NCBI GenBank assembly: GCA_910586845.1 | Contig: CAJUJV010000016.1 | Location: 1 to 10,956, forward strand | Origin: an uncultured Hungatella sp. | Lineage (GTDB): Bacteria > Bacillota > Clostridia > Lachnospirales > Lachnospiraceae | DNA: 10,956 nucleotides | Reading direction: 5' to 3' | Shown: piece by piece, positions 1-5,869 of the stretch | Position numbering within the stretch: the stretch's first letter is position 1 | Layout: every line of letters begins with the position of its first letter | The notes under the pieces: generated by a model | Databases searched by the model: none | Told to the model about the DNA's origin: nothing | Seen by the model: only the letters and a program-made list of their open reading frames with translations | Made by a program: the position numbers and the translations under genes

Positions 1-27
1 AGCACTTTTGGGATTTTTTATAAAAAT

Positions 28-61
28 TTAGGTTAGACCCCTATAGCAGAATCTAACCTAA
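28..61. repeat. 10-bp perfect inverted repeat at the edge of a truncated gene
   Basis: TTAGGTTAGA at 28-37 pairs perfectly with TCTAACCTAA at 52-61 around a 14-base loop. It sits in AT-rich DNA just before the point where a truncated reading frame begins (after the stop at 66-68). No T-run follows, so it does not look like a normal terminator. It could be the hairpin end of an IS200/IS605-like or MITE-like element, or simply an old gene-end structure. No transposase or target duplication is visible. Confidence 0.45.
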
Positions 62-68
62 TGCTTAA

Positions 69-320
69 CTAACTGACATTGGTGCATATAAGAAACTTGA
101 GGAATCCGGCTATATAGAAGGGAAATGGCCTATTGAATATAGTATATCAAGCGCTGGCTGGGATGACGGAAACGTCAGTTCTATCATGATAAATCAAATA
201 GAACATTCTAAGAATCACAGAGGACTAAATTTTGTTATATATAATAAGGAGGATGGACGTATTCTGGATTCTGTGGCGTTTGATACACATATATCAGATT
301 TTACTGCAACCCGGGATTAA
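69..320 (+). pseudogene. C-terminal fragment of a cell-surface glycopolymer/sulfatase-like protein
   Basis: An open stretch of 83 codons ends at TAA 318-320. It has no start codon with a ribosome binding site, and an in-frame TAA at 66-68 lies just upstream, so the 5' part of the gene is missing. The peptide begins near TDIGAYKKLEESGY and ends with a conserved-looking block containing SAGWDDGNVSSIMIN, then RGLNFVIYN and DSVAFDTH. From memory of the family, this resembles the C-terminal ILEI/FAM3-like domain found at the end of some clostridial LTA-synthase or sulfatase-like and glycosyltransferase proteins. The residues are intact, with no internal stop, so decay is recent or the break was a clean recombination. 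The fragment is probably not expressed. The parent family is the uncertain part; the truncation is directly visible. Confidence 0.5.
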
Positions 321-340
321 TTGAAGTGATGCAGTAAAAT
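298..340. terminator. Gene-end hairpin overlapping the stop of the truncated gene
   Basis: ATTTTACTGCA (298-308) pairs perfectly with TGCAGTAAAAT (330-340) over 11 bp with a 21-base loop that contains the stop codon at 318-320. There is no clear T-tract after the 3' arm, so efficiency as an intrinsic terminator is doubtful. The 3' arm also overlaps the first codons of the next decayed gene. Confidence 0.4.
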
Positions 341-645
341 TTAAAGACTATGTTTAAGAACAGACAGATATTCGTCATGAAGTCTGTGGCCCTACTGGCC
401 AGGAGAATATGATAAATAGATGGACAGAGATATATGTGTATCACAAGGCTACGACATTTTAGGAAAAGCGTAATGGCCAATATGGTGGGAGCGTTTTTGG
501 GAAAAGCCTCAGACAGCAATGATGTATCCGAAACGGTTTGGGGTAATCTGCATGCAATATATGTGAGGACATAGGACAGCTTTACCTTTACTATATGACA
601 GGGGTTCTGCCGATATCATACGGCAGCCGGCGAGAGATTGTATAA
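331..645 (+). pseudogene. Decayed AAA-ATPase-like (PF09820-type) gene, frameshifted and internally deleted
   Basis: No intact gene lies here, but three short peptides in different frames match, from memory, landmarks of the clostridial AAA-ATPase-like family, whose members usually carry a PD-(D/E)XK domain after the ATPase. First, KFKDYV (337-354) resembles the N-terminal block before the YVDKT motif and then meets a stop. Second, in the frame of 422-575, RYMCITRLRHFRKSVMANMV followed by GAFLGKASDSND matches the P-loop block normally read as CITRPRRFGKS; the P-loop glycine has become arginine. Third, in the frame of 547-645, QLYLYYMTGVLPISYGS matches the later YMTGILPIKKYG block. In intact members the last two blocks lie roughly 200 residues apart but here are almost adjacent, so a large internal deletion is inferred along with frameshifts. 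It cannot encode a working ATPase. Confidence 0.6.
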
Positions 646-708
646 TCCACGTTCCGTGCCCTGGTTCTTACGGGCTTTGTTATGGATAGAAAGATATGAG
701 AAACTTAA

Positions 709-737
709 TTGTCATTCTTCCCGTTCTATGGTATTAT
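709..737 (+). promoter_or_regulatory. Sigma-A-type promoter for the accessory gene cluster
   Basis: TTGTCA at 709-714 and TATTAT at 732-737 are separated by exactly 17 bases, predicting a start near 744. A GGAGG ribosome binding site follows at 761-765. This is the only good promoter seen ahead of the cluster that runs from 769 to 2596. Apart from it, 646-768 shows nothing recognisable. Confidence 0.65.
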
Positions 738-768
738 TTAATTAGTAAGAGTTCGATATGGGAGGAAA

Positions 769-1017
769 GTGCGTGTTTTTCCTCATGATATGGTATATGA
801 CAGTGGATTTGCTACAGGAAAAGCCACACTAGAATCTCTGACCAGAATGGAAATAAAGGAGGAATTTGCCTTTCGGATATTTACGGAGGGTATACTTTGT
901 GAAAAGGTTGCAAAATGTATTAGGGAATCTATGGATATAATGGTGCAGCTTGAAAGAGGATGGAAGAGCCAACCAGAGAGTAGTCCTGAACATTTAGAAA
1001 TAGAAAGAAGTGAGTAG
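769..1017 (+). CDS. Small hypothetical protein, first ORF of the accessory cluster
   Basis: An 82-codon frame opens with GTG at 769 and ends with TAG at 1015-1017. The start is weak: GGAGG at 761-765 is only 3 bases away. The next in-frame ATG, at 790, is too far from it. A competing frame (ATG 758, GTG 773) has better spacing but stops after about 20 codons, so a frameshift or a decayed gene is possible. The product is mostly helical and charged. Its segment YDSGFATGKA, then EFAFRIFTEGILCEKVAKCI, vaguely recalls the C-terminal tail of Rpn/PDDEXK-type transposase nucleases; that resemblance is weak and may be chance. The ATG of the next gene lies one base after this stop, so the two could be cotranscribed and coupled. 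I do not recognise the family. Confidence 0.4.
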   Translation: MRVFPHDMVYDSGFATGKATLESLTRMEIKEEFAFRIFTEGILCEKVAKCIRESMDIMVQLERGWKSQPESSPEHLEIERSE

Positions 1018-1018
1018 A

Positions 1019-1738
1019 ATGTCGTCTGAAATATATTTGTGGATCGAGGATAGAGAGGGAAAGGCAGGATACCGGTTTTGGGATAGTCTTTTAAAATATT
1101 TGTTTCCGAATATTGTAGTGGAAAGTAAGAAAAACAGCAGCGGACTTATAAAAGCTGTTAAAGATTTGGAAAATACCAGAAACAGATATGTGATTGTTTT
1201 TGACAATTCCTTTGATAATACACAGGCAGTTATGGAGCGGAAGTTATTGAAGCAGTATGCGGATAACAGAGAGAATGTAGTTCTGATGGATATTATTTGT
1301 TTTGAATATATTCTGCTGGAATTCCAAAATCTGATTGATTGGATTTATGCCCCTGATGATGAATTTCTGAAAAAAAGAGCAAAGGTAATATCAGCAAGAG
1401 AAAGACTGATTGGGGCTGTTGAGAAGGGGAATATGAATTATAAAGATATAAAGGAAATCGTAGATTATAATGAACATATTGATGAATATAATGTTGAGCA
1501 GTTATCAGCAAAATTTCTATTTGATTTAACCAGAAATACAGGATTTGAAGTTTCAAAAGGAAGAATCGGGGACTGTTGGATCAAATCTTGTTGCGAATGG
1601 AAAAACCGGATGGATAATGATATTTGCGGGCTGGACTATAGCGGCAGATTATCCGTGCAGGCTAAAATGAAAAGTATCTATGAGGGAACCTGTCTTAAAA
1701 AGCAGTTCCATGAGGCAGGATTGGAGGCCACGTTATGA
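1019..1738 (+). CDS. Uncharacterised protein, possible Toprim-like fold plus Cys-rich C-terminus
   Basis: A 239-residue protein of unknown function. I chose ATG 1019, placed 8 bases after AGAAAGAAG and one base after the preceding stop. GTG 1010 would add three residues and overlap the upstream ORF. The first 100 residues alternate strand and helix: IYLWIED (5-11), a helix, IVVES (32-36), a helix, then YVIVFDNSFDN (57-67), a helix and VVLMD ahead of CFEYILLEF (94-102). Acidic residues E10, D62, D66 and E96 at strand ends resemble the metal site of Toprim/OLD-type nucleases or DUF4435, but the spacing of D62 and D66 is not the canonical DxD, so the assignment is an inference. The middle is helical. 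The C-terminus carries GDCWIKSCCEW and NDICGLD with five cysteines between 186 and 225, possibly a metal or redox site. Its end overlaps the next gene by 4 bases (ATGA). Confidence 0.8.
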   Translation: MSSEIYLWIEDREGKAGYRFWDSLLKYLFPNIVVESKKNSSGLIKAVKDLENTRNRYVIVFDNSFDNTQAVMERKLLKQYADNRENVVLMDIICFEYILLEFQNLIDWIYAPDDEFLKKRAKVISARERLIGAVEKGNMNYKDIKEIVDYNEHIDEYNVEQLSAKFLFDLTRNTGFEVSKGRIGDCWIKSCCEWKNRMDNDICGLDYSGRLSVQAKMKSIYEGTCLKKQFHEAGLEATL

Positions 1739-2178
1739 TCACGATCTTTAAAGACAAAAAAGATATCCCCGGGGATATGGAATATGTGGAATTGAATGAT
1801 TTATTTTTCAATCAAAACACAGTATCTTTTATTGATAAACAGGCAGAAGAAATTATTGAGATACTTGATAATTCAAAGCTTATCAGTAAATATAAGATTT
1901 ATTCCAGATTCGATGAAATTACATTAGATATAGACAGACTTTCAACGGGCTGTAAAACGGTATTAAATATACTTTATTATCCGGACAAAGTATTTTGTCT
2001 AAAGGAATGCGGGAATAATGCCCTGGAGGTTATATATCATTTTGAAACCGGATTTGTATTCAGCGAATATGCGTTAATTCCTTTTACCATGGACACGGTT
2101 GCTGTACAGAGCAGGTCGGGGAAAAAAGTAATCAGTGATTATGAAGAGTTAAAGGAGTGGTGGAACATTGAAAAGTAA
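1735..2178 (+). CDS. DUF4869-like protein
   Basis: A 147-residue soluble protein, function unknown. ATG 1735 overlaps the preceding stop as ATGA and has GGAGG at 1723-1727 with a 7-base spacer, so the start is secure and translation is probably coupled. The centre contains LSTGCKTVLNILYY (69-82) followed by VFCLKECGNNALEVI (86-100). This resembles the core of DUF4869 proteins as I remember it (an LSGGVKTLI segment followed by ACGDNC), at the expected total length of about 150 residues. The C-terminal KVISDYEELKEWW also fits the usual ending. No catalytic motif or membrane segment is visible. The next gene starts inside its last four codons. DUF4869 has no known biochemical role; the position between a possible nuclease and an ATPase suggests an adaptor, regulator or antitoxin-like partner, which is a guess. 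Confidence 0.8.
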   Translation: MITIFKDKKDIPGDMEYVELNDLFFNQNTVSFIDKQAEEIIEILDNSKLISKYKIYSRFDEITLDIDRLSTGCKTVLNILYYPDKVFCLKECGNNALEVIYHFETGFVFSEYALIPFTMDTVAVQSRSGKKVISDYEELKEWWNIEK

Positions 2179-2596
2179 GCCTCTTGTTATGGATCATTTT
2201 TCTACGGTTCATACCTCGTTTATTGTAGATTTTCGATTTACCAATAACATAACCATTTTGACGGGGGATTCCGGTACTGGAAAAACAGCGGCATTCTCAT
2301 TTATTAGAGAATGTATGGCGGTTAATCCCAATATACTTTGTATCAATTATCTTGACTATCAGAAGGATATCAGGGATATGATAAGCAGGGTTGACGGTAA
2401 GCTGGTCGTTATTGACAATGCGGATATTTTGTTAGATGACGATACGAGAAAATATATTTCACTGGATGATAAAAATCAGTACCTGATTATTGGCAGAAAT
2501 CCGAAGAATCTTTTTGCGACAAAGGAAAATTTGTTTGAACTGGCAAGCAGGAAGATTGAGGAACAGACAGAACTTACAATTAGGGAATATTTATAG
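2168..2596 (+). CDS. Minimal P-loop ATPase of the accessory cassette
   Basis: A 142-residue nucleotide-binding protein. TTG 2168 is preferred because AAAGGAG (2151-2157) lies 10 bases upstream and the gene then overlaps the end of the previous one by 11 bases; ATG 2189 is the fallback. Walker A is GDSGTGKT (33-40). Walker B is KLVVIDNADILL (78-89), with Asn after the Asp where AAA+ proteins usually have Glu. A sensor-1-like strand YLIIGRNP (105-112) ends in a polar Asn. The start, with FTNNITILTGDS, resembles AAA/ABC-like ATPases that open with a strand pair before the P-loop. There is no lid domain, arginine finger or membrane segment, so the protein is far smaller than a normal AAA+ or ABC ATPase and may depend on its neighbours. 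The missing catalytic Glu suggests slow hydrolysis or a switch-like role; that is inference. The gene appears intact rather than a fragment. Confidence 0.85.
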   Translation: MKSKPLVMDHFSTVHTSFIVDFRFTNNITILTGDSGTGKTAAFSFIRECMAVNPNILCINYLDYQKDIRDMISRVDGKLVVIDNADILLDDDTRKYISLDDKNQYLIIGRNPKNLFATKENLFELASRKIEEQTELTIREYL

Positions 2597-2635
2597 AAAT
2601 AGATTGTGGAAAAAGAAGAGAAAAGAATGAGTATT

Positions 2636-2677
2636 TACAGCAGGAAGACGGCCAATATAGGTTGTTTTCCTGCTGTA
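2636..2677. terminator. Strong stem-loop after the accessory cassette
   Basis: TACAGCAGGAA (2636-2646) pairs perfectly with TTCCTGCTGTA (2667-2677), and the stem can extend inward by four more pairs including two G-U to 2650/2663. It lies 40 bases after the ATPase stop and before the convergent asnA gene, the expected place for a terminator. No T-run follows directly (the next T-rich stretch is 2711-2728), so termination may be Rho-dependent or the stem may protect the mRNA end. Confidence 0.5.
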
Positions 2678-2788
2678 GTAATACATCGCAGCTTGTATTG
2701 AAGTGATTTACTGTTTTCTCTTTTATTCTGTATACTTTTTGACAAATCTTTATAGCGATGGATAACGGCAGATTATTCATCGTTTATC

Positions 2789-3796
2789 CTACAGCAGAAA
2801 GATCCCATGCTCCCCGCAGGTCTTTCTCATCTCTTCCGGCCAGATGCTGGCCTGCACTTCTCCGATATGAGCCCGGTCCAGAAGGAGCATGCACAGTCTG
2901 GACTGGCCGATACCTCCTCCGATGGTACAGGGCAGTTCTCCGTTTAAGAGCATCTTATGATAAGGAAGATTCCGTCTCTCTTCGCATCCGGCTTTTTTCA
3001 GCTGTTCTGCCAGAGAAGCCTCATCCACCCGGATTCCCATGCTGGAGATCTCCAGGGCACAGTTTAAGGTGTCGAACCAGAACAGGATGTCTCCGTTTAA
3101 CTGCCAGTCATCGTAGTCCGGCGCCCGTCCGTCGTGGGGCTCGCCGCTTTTCAGCTTGTCGCCGATCTTCATGAGGAAGACGCAGCCGTGTTCCCTGGTG
3201 ATCAGATTTTCCCGCTCCTTCGGTGTTTTGTCCGGGTACAGGTCTTCCAGCTCCTGGGAATCGATAAAGAAGATGTCATCGGGAAGCTTCTTTACAGCCT
3301 GGGGATATTTGTACCACACTTCATGCTCCATGTGTTTGATGATCTTGAAAATGTTCTGTACCGTATCTTTCAGAGTCCGGAGGTTTCGTTCCTCTCTGGT
3401 GATTACCTTCTCCCAGTCCCACTGATCTACGTAGCAGGAGTGAAGGTTGTCGGGGATCTCGTCACGGCGGATAGCGTTCATATTGGTGTAAAGGCCTTCT
3501 CCAGGCCGGAAACCGTACTGGTGGAGGGCCATGCGCTTCCATTTGGCGAGAGAATGGACAACTTCGATGGTTTCTGAGGGAAGAGCGGCCATGTCAAAGG
3601 ACACGGGCCGTTCCACGCCGTTGAGATCGTCGTTGAGACCGCTGCTTTTCTCCACAAACAGAGGTGCGGAGATCCTTTCCAGATTCATCTGTTTTCCGAA
3701 CTCTTTCTGAAAAGTATCTCTTATGTACTTGATGGCCTCCTGGGTCTGACGGACTGTCAGACGGGGGTCGTAGCCTTCCGGCAGTATAAGATTCAT
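2789..3796 (-). CDS. asnA: Aspartate-ammonia ligase (AsnA-type asparagine synthetase)
   Basis: Makes L-asparagine from L-aspartate, ammonium and ATP, releasing AMP and pyrophosphate; cytoplasmic. The 335 residues match the usual 330-residue AsnA. Visible landmarks are APLFV (44-48), the region FDMAALPSETIEVVHSLAKW (67-86), HSCYVDQWDWEKVI (119-132), the active-site loop SGEPHDGRAPDYDDW (217-231) and the class II synthetase-like motif 3, GGGIGQSRLCM (293-303). AsnA is built on the class II aminoacyl-tRNA synthetase core. ATG at 3794-3796 has AGGAGG 8 bases upstream (complement of 3805-3810). The gene lies 77 bases after citC on the same strand with no convincing promoter or T-box in the gap, so readthrough from citC is likely. 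Its 3' end faces the accessory cluster. No anomalies are visible. Confidence 0.97.
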   Translation of the reverse strand: MNLILPEGYDPRLTVRQTQEAIKYIRDTFQKEFGKQMNLERISAPLFVEKSSGLNDDLNGVERPVSFDMAALPSETIEVVHSLAKWKRMALHQYGFRPGEGLYTNMNAIRRDEIPDNLHSCYVDQWDWEKVITREERNLRTLKDTVQNIFKIIKHMEHEVWYKYPQAVKKLPDDIFFIDSQELEDLYPDKTPKERENLITREHGCVFLMKIGDKLKSGEPHDGRAPDYDDWQLNGDILFWFDTLNCALEISSMGIRVDEASLAEQLKKAGCEERRNLPYHKMLLNGELPCTIGGGIGQSRLCMLLLDRAHIGEVQASIWPEEMRKTCGEHGIFLL

Positions 3797-3873
3797 TCTT
3801 TTATCCTCCTGAAAATTAAAGATATCTGATCAAGGGCTCTGACTCTCAGCGGCCATGCGCAGGAGGCAGAGTC

Positions 3874-4956
3874 TTAATAATGGACCACCTGGTCCGTCTC
3901 CCGGACAGCCCGGATCACCGGTTCTGCTTCCGGCGAAGTGAAGAAATCATAAGTGCAGGCGGGAACGGCGGACCGGAATCCTGCCATATCCCCGTCATGG
4001 ATCATCTGGCGGACCCGGGAAGCGCTGATGATTCCTGCCTCATTGGCTTTTCTTGGAATAATATGACACGCGATCCCTCCGTATTCCAGCTGTTCTTTCA
4101 TGACCTGATTATAGATATTCGTCACCTGGCTGAATGGTTCTTCTCCCACGAAGCGCGTGGAGATGCCCAGAGCTGCGGCAATCTTTTTAAAGATCTCGAT
4201 GTCAAGCACGGCGTGAGAACGGATGACCGTGTCATCGTCTTTTAAAAAATAGGATGGAAATGTGGCGTTGGAGATCATGTAGCTGCCGGTCTCATGGATG
4301 ACGACGTTGGACAGGTGGGAACAGCCTTCCTGCACCAGCTTTTTGCGGACCTGAAAAGGTACCAGAGAGGCTTCCTCGGATACCACGAATACATGGAGAA
4401 GACCGCACATGGAGGCGGCAGTCTCTACAAGATACTGATGGCCCAGGGTAAAGGGATTGGCGTTCATGATGACGGCCCCGGACAGGCAGCCGGTGTCTTT
4501 GCCGGCAGATCTCTGAAAAGCGGAGGACTGTTCCGTCTCCTTTTTCAGGCGTGCCAGATAGTCGGAGAATCCGGTTCTCCGGTTTTCCATAAAGACGAGC
4601 CGGTCCTGGACCCGGGCAATCTCGTAAAACCCCAGATCAGAGAAGAACTTTGCAGTATTGCACTTGGTATAGAGAAAGAGATCCAGGATCCCCCGCTCAT
4701 ACTGGTAGTCCATCAGGTGGCTGACGATGACATTCATCAGGCCCTCACCCTGATGAGAGGAGTCTACCGCCATGCAGCGGAGAGTATTTTTAAAGCAGGA
4801 GCCGGTGGCAGCCAGGTTGTAGTCGTCGTCAAACAGGCCTGCGCTGTAGTCCAGATTCCGGTCCCGCCTGATGCCCTCTTTTTCGAGAAGCGCTTCCATC
4901 TGGCGGATCTCCCGTCTGCTGGAAGGATGGATCCGGCTGATATGATATTCAGACAT
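3874..4956 (-). CDS. citC: Citrate lyase ligase ([citrate (pro-3S)-lyase] ligase)
   Basis: Activates citrate lyase by acetylating the thiol of the phosphoribosyl-dephospho-CoA group on the acyl carrier subunit CitD, using acetate and ATP. The 360 residues show the family's two parts. The N-terminal GNAT-like domain (about 1-130) contains CMAVDSSHQGEG (61-72) and FFSDLGFYEIARV. The C-terminal nucleotidyltransferase domain (about 155-345) contains MNANPFTLGH (164-173), GEEPFSQVTNIYN (271-283) and ISASRVRQMI (310-319). Start ATG 4954-4956 is preceded by AAGGA with a 9-base spacer. No citD, citE, citF, citX or citG is in the window, so this copy is separated from its substrate genes or acts on another acyl carrier. 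A divergent promoter and a hairpin-bearing leader lie upstream, and asnA follows on the same strand. Confidence 0.93.
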   Translation of the reverse strand: MSEYHISRIHPSSRREIRQMEALLEKEGIRRDRNLDYSAGLFDDDYNLAATGSCFKNTLRCMAVDSSHQGEGLMNVIVSHLMDYQYERGILDLFLYTKCNTAKFFSDLGFYEIARVQDRLVFMENRRTGFSDYLARLKKETEQSSAFQRSAGKDTGCLSGAVIMNANPFTLGHQYLVETAASMCGLLHVFVVSEEASLVPFQVRKKLVQEGCSHLSNVVIHETGSYMISNATFPSYFLKDDDTVIRSHAVLDIEIFKKIAAALGISTRFVGEEPFSQVTNIYNQVMKEQLEYGGIACHIIPRKANEAGIISASRVRQMIHDGDMAGFRSAVPACTYDFFTSPEAEPVIRAVRETDQVVHY

Positions 4957-5007
4957 GGCAATGGTTCCTTTCTGTCCGATGATTTGGAAGATGGTTGCTG
5001 CCGCAGC

Positions 5008-5043
5008 CGCGCTACGGCGCGAGAGTCCGGCTTGCCGGACTCT
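5008..5043. promoter_or_regulatory. Tandem GC-rich hairpins in the citC leader / divergent promoter region
   Basis: Two perfect hairpins lie side by side. CGCGC (5008-5012) pairs with GCGCG (5017-5021) around TACG, and AGAGTCCGGC (5022-5031) pairs with GCCGGACTCT (5034-5043). On the plus strand the loops would be the very stable UACG and CUUG tetraloop types. On the minus strand the predicted citC start (about 5043) falls on the outer edge of the 10-bp palindrome, so the citC mRNA would begin with it. It may be an operator overlapping the start site or a 5' mRNA-stabilising stem. Confidence 0.55.
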
Positions 5044-5049
5044 TTGCTC

Positions 5050-5078
5050 ATTCTATCATAAAGCCGGTTGGGAATCAA
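5050..5078 (-). promoter_or_regulatory. citC promoter
   Basis: Read on the minus strand, TTGATT (complement of 5073-5078) and TAGAAT (complement of 5050-5055) are separated by 17 bases, predicting a start near 5043 and a leader of about 85 bases before the citC ATG. It stands back to back with the promoter of the kinase-like gene; the two -35 boxes are only 4 bases apart, so the two may compete or share a regulator. Confidence 0.55.
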
Positions 5079-5082
5079 TGGC

Positions 5083-5111
5083 TTGTCATCGTGATTTCCC
5101 GATGTTATAAT
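5083..5111 (+). promoter_or_regulatory. Promoter of the cytidylate kinase-like gene
   Basis: TTGTCA (5083-5088), 17 bases, TATAAT (5106-5111), with TG at 5103-5104 giving an extended -10. The predicted start is near 5118, followed by AAGGAGG at 5134-5140 and ATG at 5148. This is the best promoter match in the window. Confidence 0.8.
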
Positions 5112-5147
5112 AAATTTATTACATACAGTTCACAAGGAGGATTGTTT

Positions 5148-5786
5148 ATGGGAAAGGACAACTATCATATTACCATCAACAGACTGTACGGCAGCGGAGG
5201 CCGGATCATGGGCAAGATGCTGTCCAGGGAACTGGGGATCCCTTTTTATGACGAGGAGATCCTGAAGATGGCTTCCGAGGAGAGCGCCATCGGAGAACAG
5301 TATTTCCGGCTCAATGATGAGAAGGCGGGCAACAACCTGTTTTTCCGGGCTCTGGGAGGTCTGAAGACCAGCCTGGAGGAACCGTCTCTGGATGACGACA
5401 TTACCTCGCCGGAGAACCTGTTCCGGTTTCAGGCCAGGATGATCCGCCGGGTGGCCTCTGAGCAGCCCTGTATCATCATGGGACGGTGCGCGGATTTCGT
5501 GCTGGAGTCTGCCGGTTCGAAGAATCTGGTCCGCCTGTTTATCTATGCCGACAGCACCACCTGTATCCGCCGGGTCATGGAGGTAGACGGAGTGGACACC
5601 AAGGAGGCTCTGCGCAGGGCCAACCGCATCAGCAAGGAGCGCCGGGATTATTACAAATATTATACGGGAAGAGAGTGGGAGGACATGGATAATTACGACC
5701 TTCCCATCAACACCACGACTCTGGAGCTGGAACCTGCGGTACAGCTGGTAAAAGAATACCTGCGGCTTCGGGGCATCAACTTCTGA
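5148..5786 (+). CDS. Cytidylate kinase-like family protein
   Basis: A 212-residue P-loop kinase of the cytidylate kinase-like (Cytidylate_kin2, PF13189) group, common in gut Firmicutes. Its true substrate is not established; the related Cmk phosphorylates CMP and dCMP with ATP. The N-terminus has the family's NRLYGSGGRIMGKMLSRELG (11-30), a nucleotide-binding glycine loop, followed by IPFYDEEIL (31-39). IIMGRCADFVL (109-119) and an Arg-rich lid region RRANRISKERRDYYKYY (156-172) follow, then YDLPINT (183-189). ATG 5148 is chosen over upstream in-frame codons because AAGGAGG lies 7 bases before it and the predicted transcript starts at about 5118. It is monocistronic by appearance, divergent from citC. 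A housekeeping Cmk would be expected elsewhere in the genome; this is a paralogue-type protein, so CMP kinase activity should not be assumed. Confidence 0.9.
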   Translation: MGKDNYHITINRLYGSGGRIMGKMLSRELGIPFYDEEILKMASEESAIGEQYFRLNDEKAGNNLFFRALGGLKTSLEEPSLDDDITSPENLFRFQARMIRRVASEQPCIIMGRCADFVLESAGSKNLVRLFIYADSTTCIRRVMEVDGVDTKEALRRANRISKERRDYYKYYTGREWEDMDNYDLPINTTTLELEPAVQLVKEYLRLRGINF

Positions 5787-5869
5787 CAGATTCTGACAGG
5801 AGTTTTTCGATTTGTAATAAAAATTTAATATTTTTCCCACATCAATCTGTCGTATTTAGGAAAAAGTTA

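Noticed and set aside
607..626. CTGCCG/CGGCAG hairpin as a regulatory site or operator
   Set aside because: Six base pairs inside the decayed ATPase gene, with no promoter placed to use it.
2617..2721. AGAGAAAA (2617-2624) paired with TTTTCTCT (2714-2721) as a long stem
   Set aside because: Low-complexity purine and pyrimidine runs 90 bases apart; expected by chance in AT-rich DNA.
2739..2767. TTGACA at 2739-2744 as a plus-strand promoter
   Set aside because: The -10 position reads ATAACG, a poor match, and no plus-strand gene follows; it would run antisense into asnA.
3134..3577. Plus-strand open frames opposite asnA
   Set aside because: Shadows of the asnA reading frame, lacking start signals and family resemblance.
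3841..3873. Hairpin between citC and asnA as a terminator
   Set aside because: Only 6 bp (GACTCT/AGAGTC) with a 21-base loop and no T-run; too weak to separate the two genes.
4294..5061. Long plus-strand open frame (255 codons) opposite citC
   Set aside because: Antisense shadow of citC in GC-rich DNA; no ribosome binding site and no recognisable motifs, while citC has full family signatures.
5130..5840. Minus-strand open frame (236 codons) opposite the kinase-like gene
   Set aside because: It runs antisense through a well-supported gene and its promoter region; its peptide looks like a codon-complement artefact.
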